In this document: positions 12,601-21,600 of the stretch, one piece after another
Numbering within the stretch: position 1 is the first letter of the stretch
How the letters are laid out: each line of letters starts with the position of its first letter
Assembly: GCA_021731405.1 (NCBI GenBank)
Contig: JAKFXN010000005.1
Span: 124,001-188,000 of the forward strand
Length of the DNA stretch: 64,000 nt
DNA from: Candidatus Parcubacteria bacterium
GTDB taxonomy: Bacteria > Patescibacteria > Paceibacteria > UBA9973 > UBA918
Direction: 5' to 3'
The notes under the pieces: model-generated
Seen by the model: only the letters and a program-made list of their open reading frames with translations
Databases searched by the model: none
What the model was told of the DNA's origin: nothing
Made by a program: the position numbers and the translations under genes

Positions 12601-15600
12601 ACAAGCTCAAATGGTACTTCGGTAAAACCATCTCCGGTAGTGACACGGATATCGTCTCCGTCTGCTTGTAAAGCAGCAAAGAAAGCGTCTGGAAGATCAT
12701 CTAGATTTACATACACAGGGAAATCAGTGAGGTTCTCTTCTACCGAGTCCGCATCTATTGTCACAGGCACGCGACCAGACCAACTATTGTCATACCAAGA
12801 ACCAGCCGCCCCCATTACTCTGAGGTTATTAAATGAAGAACCATTTGTTCGCACCTCATCAGCATCACTTACGAGTAGTATCACCTCACCGTTGTTGTGA
12901 GCAAAAGCACCAGAACCGGTTGTCAAGAAGTCTCCGCCTATTGTCAGCTGACCGGCTGGGAAAGTAACCGTACCTGATTGAATACGGAAATTGCGTGTGG
13001 TACTGGCATTTGCTTCACTAAAGCTCCAAGCACCAGAGCCCGAAAAGACCAAGTCATAAAAGGCATTGAGGAAGGCCGTTCCACTTTGTGTAATGGTGCG
13101 CCCACCAGCAGTACTTGTCATTCTCACCTCTCCATTATTGTGCAGGAAAGTACCACCAGTGTTACTAAATGAACCTGCAATGGTAGTGGTTCCAGTCGGA
13201 AGTGTGACTGTACCTGTCGCAATAGACAAGTTTCCGGTTAAAGCGAGAGTTGAAGTAGAGAACGACCAATTACCGCCAGCTCCGGTAAATGATAGGTTAT
13301 TGAATGAGGAAGATCCTCTATTGATTGAGCCGGTAGTAGTTCCAACAAAAGTGACCGTTCCAGATTGTGGAATAAAGGCATTGTTGTTGACCCAGCTTCG
13401 ATACACGTTAATGTTGTAGCCTGAACCAGACGCATTAAGGGTATCGTCTGTCCCGATAGTAACGGACTCTGCCCCAACATTGCCAGCTAAAGTAATTGTT
13501 TTGGTTGTCCCATCAATTACTACGTAACCGATATTACTACTGGAAGTGGTTGCTTTTGCGTCACTCCATGTATTACTTCCCGAACCATCAAAAGTAGTTG
13601 TTCCAAGACCAGACATACTACCGCCTGCCGCTAATGAGAGGTTCCCCGCTACAGCTATTGAAGTTGTACTGCGAGCTAAAGTTCCAAAATTGACAGCAAG
13701 CGCTCCATCGATATCCAGATTTTTGCTTGAATTCCAGGTTGCAGTACCACTCGTTTCTCCAAAAGTTAGATTGTAGAAGCCAAGTGAACTTGAAGCACTC
13801 AGTGTTGAGCTTGAGGTTGTGGCTGTAAAAATGACCGTTGATTGACCGATATTAAACGTGCCGTTTTGTGTCCAAGAACCACGAACCCTAACTGTACTTG
13901 TGGCAGGAGAGAACGTGCCGTAGTTTTCAAAATTAATCAGTGACGTATTTGCACTTGGGGTATATGTTGTACCTGCAAGTACTCGCAACTTTGCATCTGT
14001 ACAGCCTGACTCAACACAGAGTGTCAATACAGAACTACCATCAATACTAAAGAAAATATCTTCGTCGTCAGTATTATCAAACTGACCCAAAAACGCGTTG
14101 GTGAGAGTTGGACTATCAGATGAGCCGAGCGATAAATGTCTTCGTGCCAGCTGCATGTTTGTCACGTCACCGATACCATTATATATAGTGACCGCAACTG
14201 ATTCCTCTGCATCCACTGCCCCATCCATAAATGTAGTCACAACATCGTCTTCAAAAGCAGTGACATTGTTGATTGCCCATGTCCCATCCCCAAGCACTGT
14301 TGCTGTCTTACCTGCCTGAACAACACCATTTACAGCTACACCCACCGTACCACTTGAAAGAGTTGTTGAGGCATTGTAATCATACGCGGTACCTGAGACA
14401 GTAATACCTTCAGACCATTCCACTGTCCAATCATTGAGAGTTGGACACGAACCAGACACACACACAAACTCTGCATCAAGTGACAGAATTTCATAAATAG
14501 TTCTATCAACAGCTGAAATATCGATAGGGCTCGCTGTAAAGCCAGCACTGTTCCCTGGTAAAGCACTATCTGGAATAAGCTCATACCCTGAAGATGTTGC
14601 GTAGTATATATGATATTCAATATAACTAGCTCCTGGTGTTACGTCGGTGAACGTCACCTCTTCCCAACGAGGTCCGGCACCGTCATTAAAATCAATTGTT
14701 GTAGAACGGATCGAGCCGGCAGTGAAGTTAGGGTACGTTCTAGCAGCCATTGTGTATGATCCGTCAAACGGTGTTCCTGTGATTGACGGAGTCGTGCTAA
14801 TTGTTTGGAGCACTGTCCAAGTACTACCATCCCACTGACTTACATCATAGCGATCATTTGTATCATCAAAGAATACCGTATGGATAAGACCGTCGCCAGC
14901 TCTAAGAGATGACACCCGCCAAGAGTCCTGCATGGTAGTAAGTGAGAGTTCACCATTAAAAGACGAGGTGGCATAAAACTGGTACCGACCAGCTGTTGCA
15001 TCGGAGTATGGCACTATCAAATAACCATCTCTCCCTGCCGTGGTTTCGTACGTACAGTCTACAGGTTGTCCGGCTTTTCCATTTGCTATCTGTTCAATTT
15101 CTGTAAAGGCGCCCCAAGCACTTCCGCTCCACTGAATCACTCCAACGTTTGTGTCGTTATCGACATAACATAATGAGACAGCATCTGAGCCTTCGTCACG
15201 CTTTAGAGAAGCCCATTCAATATGGTCACCAAGTGGAGTAGTAGAAGTTGACCATGCCGAACCATTCCAAAGCGCATAAAGAAGAGTGGTGGCAGCATTG
15301 TTAGTCAAGGCGACAATTGCCTGATTACCCGACTCTTCGTATACAACTGCCGCTCCCGCATTAGCATTTTCCGCCATATCACCAAGTGCTAGTGAATTCC
15401 CCCAAGCCGAACCACTCCATACCAAAATTTGGTAATCGACAGCACTAGTATTGGTATGCTTAAACACAGCCACAATCTCGTCTGATATTGGGTCTGAAGC
15501 GAGTTCAATATATAAACAATTATTTGCATTAGCTAGGTTAATTGTTGTTGTAGCAGACCAGGTTGTACCATTCCAGATTGCGTAGGTGGCATCTACCCCA

Positions 15601-18600
15601 TTACACGACACCGCCAACAAATCCCCTGAGGTGGTTTCGTAACTTAAATCAAAGCCACGTTGTAATGTGTCTGGTATAGCATCTTCAAGCTCATACACAT
15701 CTCCCCACGAATCGCTATTAGCATCGTATATTTGCACATTCATGTCGTTGTCCGTACCAACGGTACCTAATGCATACTCAGCTCGAGTTGGTGAAGCCTT
15801 GAGCTCTGTCCAACGTATCTGTGCACCAACACTAGCTGCAGTTCCAGCGGCGCTCCAAGACGTTCCGTTCCACAAACGATATCGCGGAGCTTGTCCGGTT
15901 CCTTCTCCATAGGCCATCAACACTTCATTCACGATTGAAGTAATTTGGGCACTACCAGCATCTGTCTCGATACTATCAAGGACACCAGTCTCAAACTGTT
16001 CTCCAGTTGTTTGATGCCACATAGACACCGTAATAGCAGTGTCTACCGTAAAGCTATACGGGTCGGAATACTCGGACCAATTATTTGCACCACCCGGATC
16101 GCGTGCTCGCACTCTCCACCAGTAGGTATTGCCGTTTGTAAGTGCTGATTGTAGTGTATAGCGAATTGTTTCACCTGAATTAAATGGTGTCGTATCTCCA
16201 CCAGTTATGGTGTTTGAAAAACCAGCATCAGCACCTGAGTTAAAAGTTGAAGACGAGGTAAAAGCGTAGCTACTAGATAGCTGAACCTCATACTCAATTG
16301 AATCATTTTCTGGGTCAGTTGAAAAAAATGTTAGAGCTGGTGTAGTGGTAGCAACTTTAGCATTATCAAACGGCTGAACTTGTGAAGGAATTTCAATTGT
16401 TTCAGACCACTCCACCGTCCAATCGAGCAGTCGTGGCAAAGTCGCGTTGCCAGTAAAACCAGCTACAATGCGAAGTTCATTGTATGTAGTAGTATTTAAA
16501 TCAGCTAAAGACACAGGTGAGCTTGTAAAGCCACTACTGTTTCCCGCCAAGGCTACATCTGGAACAAGCGCATAGGTATCTCCTGCCACTAAGTACTCAA
16601 TGTAGTAGCGAATTGCTCCCGAGCTCACATTATGGGTAAAAGAGAAATCTCCCCAAGCATTACCACTTGTTCTATCATCGTAATCAATCACTGACGACGT
16701 AGTTGTACCTGCAGTAAAGCCTGATTCAATTCCAACATCGTTACTGCTAGTTGAAGTGACCAGATCAACAAAATTATTAGTAGCAAATTGACTACCAGTG
16801 GTCTGGAACCAAGTTGTAATCGTATTTGAGGTGTTAATGGTTACGCTATAAGGAGTAGACCAATCACCGTACTCGCCTGAACCCGACACATCTTGTCCAC
16901 GCACTCTCCACCAGTAGGTATTGCCGTTTGACAGAGCGGTGGCTGACTCAAAGCGGATTCTTTGTCCGCTTGTGAATTCACTTTTTTGAGTCGGTTGGAG
17001 CAGGTTGGTAAATGCAGCAAAATTACTGACTGAATCAGTACTAATATCTGGTGTGCCAAAATTGACATCAGTATCTACTTGAATCTGGTACGCAATTAAG
17101 TCCCCTACTTCATCGGTGGCTGCAAATTCAAACCACGGTGTTGTAGATGCAAGGCGCTCATTATCAAACGGAGCGTATAGCTCAGGCGCTACAGGCGGTG
17201 CATTTGTAATAAGGCGGGGATAATTTGAGTATGTATTAAACAGAGACCCGTCTTCATACACCATACGGAAACAGTAATTGGTGTTTGACTCGGCATTATT
17301 ATCTTGGATGACAAAATCCCACTCTGATTCTTCACCTACCGGTAGATCATTTTGATTCTCGCGAGTTGGGTTTTCAGTTTCGTATGTTTCAGGGTTGTCC
17401 GATGAAGACAAAAGAGTTGTGGGGAGCAATCTTCCGTCACTTATGAGCTCTTCACTAGACACTCCATAAAAACCCGTTGGATTTGATTTATTATTGTAGG
17501 TAGTTGCGAGCCAAGTTGCACTTCGTGCAACGTTAGAAAGAGTAATTTCATCAACCAAACCATTAAAAGAGCGAGCGGCACCAAATGGATCTCGACCAAT
17601 AGTGAGTGCGTCGATAGTTGCAGTTGCGTGCGTTACCGCATTTGTTCCACTAGCCACACCGCTTCCAGTATGAGCATACATAGTTGCTGTTGTGGGTTGA
17701 ACCACCAAAGAGGCCATAAACCACTGATTGGTTGGATAAAGTGGACCCCCAACCCAGCTGTAGGTATTAACGGCATCTCGCCAGTGATAGCCAAGCCTTG
17801 TTCCAGCACTATCCACATTCATACCATTAGTGAGGGTTCCTCGTGACATCAAGAGTCCATCATATGCTCCTTGGGCACCATCCGCGTTCAACCAAATAGA
17901 CCAAGTGGAGGTAAGCATGTTCTGATTCATGTTGGTAGTGATATGTTCATCAACACCATCGTGATCAATTGCCCGCCCCACCACTCCAGCGAGCCTATCT
18001 CCTACTTCGAGGTTAACAGCTGTACCAGCGTTGTTTCCGGTACTATCAATAAACTGTGGAGCACTGGCAGTTGGGCTTTGATCAAGGTGAAATACCGCCA
18101 AAAAACCATTGGTCCACACATTATTTCGACCATAGGTAGCTGAGACTGAATACCCCGACGCGCCTGAATTACCATAGTAGACAAAAAACTCTGAATCAGT
18201 TGTTGAGGATACATTAGCCTTAAAATGTAACTCTCCGGTTTTTGCAGAGGTATCTATTGCCACGAGCTCATAAGGAAGTTCTGTTTCTCCATCACTTTCA
18301 GTGATTCGAATATCATCACCGTCGACCTGCACATTACTGAAAAAAGCATCGGGAAAATCGTCTAGGTTTAGATAGACTGGGAAATTTGTTTGGTCACCGG
18401 TGACAAGACCACTATCTATTGTCACTTTTACACGCCTATCCCAACTGCCACTATACCAACCGTCTCCGACTGCGGGATTTTCAAATCCCCGCCATAGCGC
18501 AGTAGTGGAAGACGTGTCGCCCACATCAGACCAAACTAAGGAGTTACTGCAGGTCAGACCTTCAGCATACTGCAGCTTAAAGGCTTCTGAAAAAGCCGGC

Positions 18601-21600
18601 AACTCGACATTTTCACCCATAAGTGACATACGTAGACGAATCACATCATCTGCATTAATTGCCATCACAGAAGTAAGTGGTGCATTTTCTGCAAGATCAG
18701 TCGCTCCGACTGGCCAGACATCTGTTGGGGTCAAGAAGCTTCCATTTACATACCAACGATAATTGTTCTGCGAAAGTTTTGGCTCGCGAACCCACGCCAA
18801 GGTCCACTCTTCAAGTGAAGCAGACTCACTTCCGAGTGTAGTAAGTGTCGCCTCAAGACATATTTGGTCATAGGTTGTGGTTGAAAGCCCAGTAAGGTCG
18901 ATTGGTGAGTTAGTCACATCAAATCCTGCACCATTACCAGAGAGTGCACCATCAGAAATATACGCATCACAGGTTCCAACATTAGAGTATTTGATACGTA
19001 CTTTTACATCAGTACCAAACGGTTCAGTAGTTGAAAACGAGACATCACCCCAAGTTGGCTGATTTGGTACCGCTGTAAAATCAATCGGTGGAGTTTCAAC
19101 TACCCCCTCAGAAAATTCAAATTTCTTAGAAACAATGTCATACATTTCATACGGAGTAGCAATAACAGATGAAGGGCTTGTTTCTAGTAACTCTTCTGTA
19201 GACCATGACGAACCATTCCAAGCTGAGGCATTGAGGTCATCAGTCACATCATCAAGCGCTGCTATTATGATGGTTCCATCGCCTGCTCGTGCGGTCTGTA
19301 CCCAAAACGAATCCTGCATGGTGCCAATTGTAGCTTCTGTACTGTATGCACTTGAGGTAGCTGAACGATAGCGTACATTTCCAGTATCACTATATGGTGC
19401 CATCAAATAGTCACTGCGACCTGGAGCAATTTCAAATGCACACTCGATAGGTCTTGCGGTGTCTATATTGCCATCTATGTCTAACTCCACAAACGTACTC
19501 CATACACCCCCATCCCAGCGTAAGACCCCAACATCGTTGTCGGTATCAATATAACAAAGGGCAATTTTGTCTGAACTCGGATCTGCGGTCAGTCGACCAA
19601 ATTCGAAGTCGTCACCAATGGCTTGCGTGGCATTAGCACTAAACTCAGTCCCATTCCAAGTAGTATAAAAGATAGCTGGATTTGCGTTGTCACTCACAGT
19701 GATAATCGCCTGATCTCCTGAAGATTCATACACTACAGACATACCCTCTCTAGCTACAAGTGCAGATGAGCCGATAACTCGACTTTCTATCCACGCACTT
19801 CCATCCCAGACCAAAGCTTCGTACTGAGTACCAGTGTCACGGACCACCAAAATCAATTCATCTGAAGCAGGGTCAGAAGCAATTTCAAGGAAGTTACAGT
19901 TATTAGCTGAACTAACAGTAATTGAACTCGTTGCAGACCAAGTTGTACCGTTCCATACTCGATATACTGGATTTGGACCATTACTACAAGAAACAGCAAT
20001 TGCGTCACCCGAAAGACTTTCATATCCAACTGCGACACCTCGATAAGCGGCGCTCGTGACAACCGAAGAAAGGAGGGTCAGATTTCCCCATGAGCTCGTA
20101 GAAGCACTGTATATCTGAGCGTAGGCATCGTTTGCGGAATCAAGCGTGACCATTGCATACTCATCACGACTGACTGCCGCTGATGTACGTACCCAATTGA
20201 TAGTACCGCTTACTGCCTGCGCACTACCTTCAAGTCCCCAGTTTGCACCGTTCCACAATCTGTATCGTGGAGTTGTCACCGAGCCTTCGCCATATGCAAT
20301 GAGGACTTCAGAGCTTTCAGTGGCATCAACTTGTACACGATCAGCGCCACTGGAAACAGTTCCGACAAGCGAGTCTCCTTCAAATTGCCCACTGTACGAC
20401 TGGAACCAGCTAGGTGCCGACGCAGCCATGTCAACAGTAAGACTTTGGGTAGTAGACCAATCTCCGTATTCTCCTGAACCCGTCACATCCCGCGCCCGAG
20501 TTCTCCAGTAATAGGTAGTGAGATCAGTAAGAGCGTCTCCAGAGCTAAGTTGTAGACGAATTATATTATTTTCAACAAATGGTGATAGGTCTGTTGAGGA
20601 TGAAGTATTAAAGAACTCAGAATCGACTGATGAATTAAATGTTGTCGATGCTGCAAAGCCAGTACTGGTAGAGATAGAAAATTCGTATTCTATATTTGAT
20701 GTACCGTCAGGATCGTTAGCTTGAAAATCAAAAAATGGTGTCGTTGACGCAAAGCGAATATTATCAAACGGAAGATTATAAGTTGTTGGAGCATCGGGTC
20801 TAAAGTCGATTTCTGCTTTCTTCCACATTAGAAGTTGTCCATCTGTAGAATCATTAAGCGTTCCTGCAGCTCCCTCCTGCTGAACAGTTACCGTAATCAC
20901 GTCTCCTATCAAGAGGTCTTCAACCACCATTACTAACGCGGAAGAAGACTCGGAATGCGCATTTTGGTTTCTTATGAAATGAGATTTGGTTTGCGCACCA
21001 CTAATTCCAGTACCATTTTTTAGTACTGTTACTCTACTGTTTGCTCGTGTCACTCCGCCAGTGAGTGCATCATTATATGAAAGTAGGTAATCCCCATCTG
21101 AACCGATTGTAATTTGGTGACTATTACTTGAAGTCGAGTGGGTGAAGAGAGAAGAATCGTACGCATCTCTGCTCGTCCATTGAATTGCTGCGGCTGCAGC
21201 AGGGTTCCAGTTTGTCCCTCCAACAACTGCGGTTCCGCGCAATGCAATAAACTCTGTCGAAGGCATTTCACGCACCAAAACGGAACCAAAGAACCCGGAG
21301 GTAACTGTTACTGTTCCGGCGTTTCCTTCCCGCAGTGCAGTTAGGGTAAGGACTTGGTTTGTAGTGGTTGCTACGACAATACCCGACCAGTGTATGGAAC
21401 CTTCACTATCTGATTCAGTTCCAGGCGCCTGAGTGTATCCTTGCTTAAATTGACCTCCAGAGACTAAGGCCCCATCTAACCTGACTTGACCTGTGATGTT
21501 GGTATTGTTTGCACTACTTGTTATCGGAATATTTACTTGTACAAAGTAAGTACCTGGATTTGAAATAATAATCTGTTCAGGATTCACTGAATCAGAATGA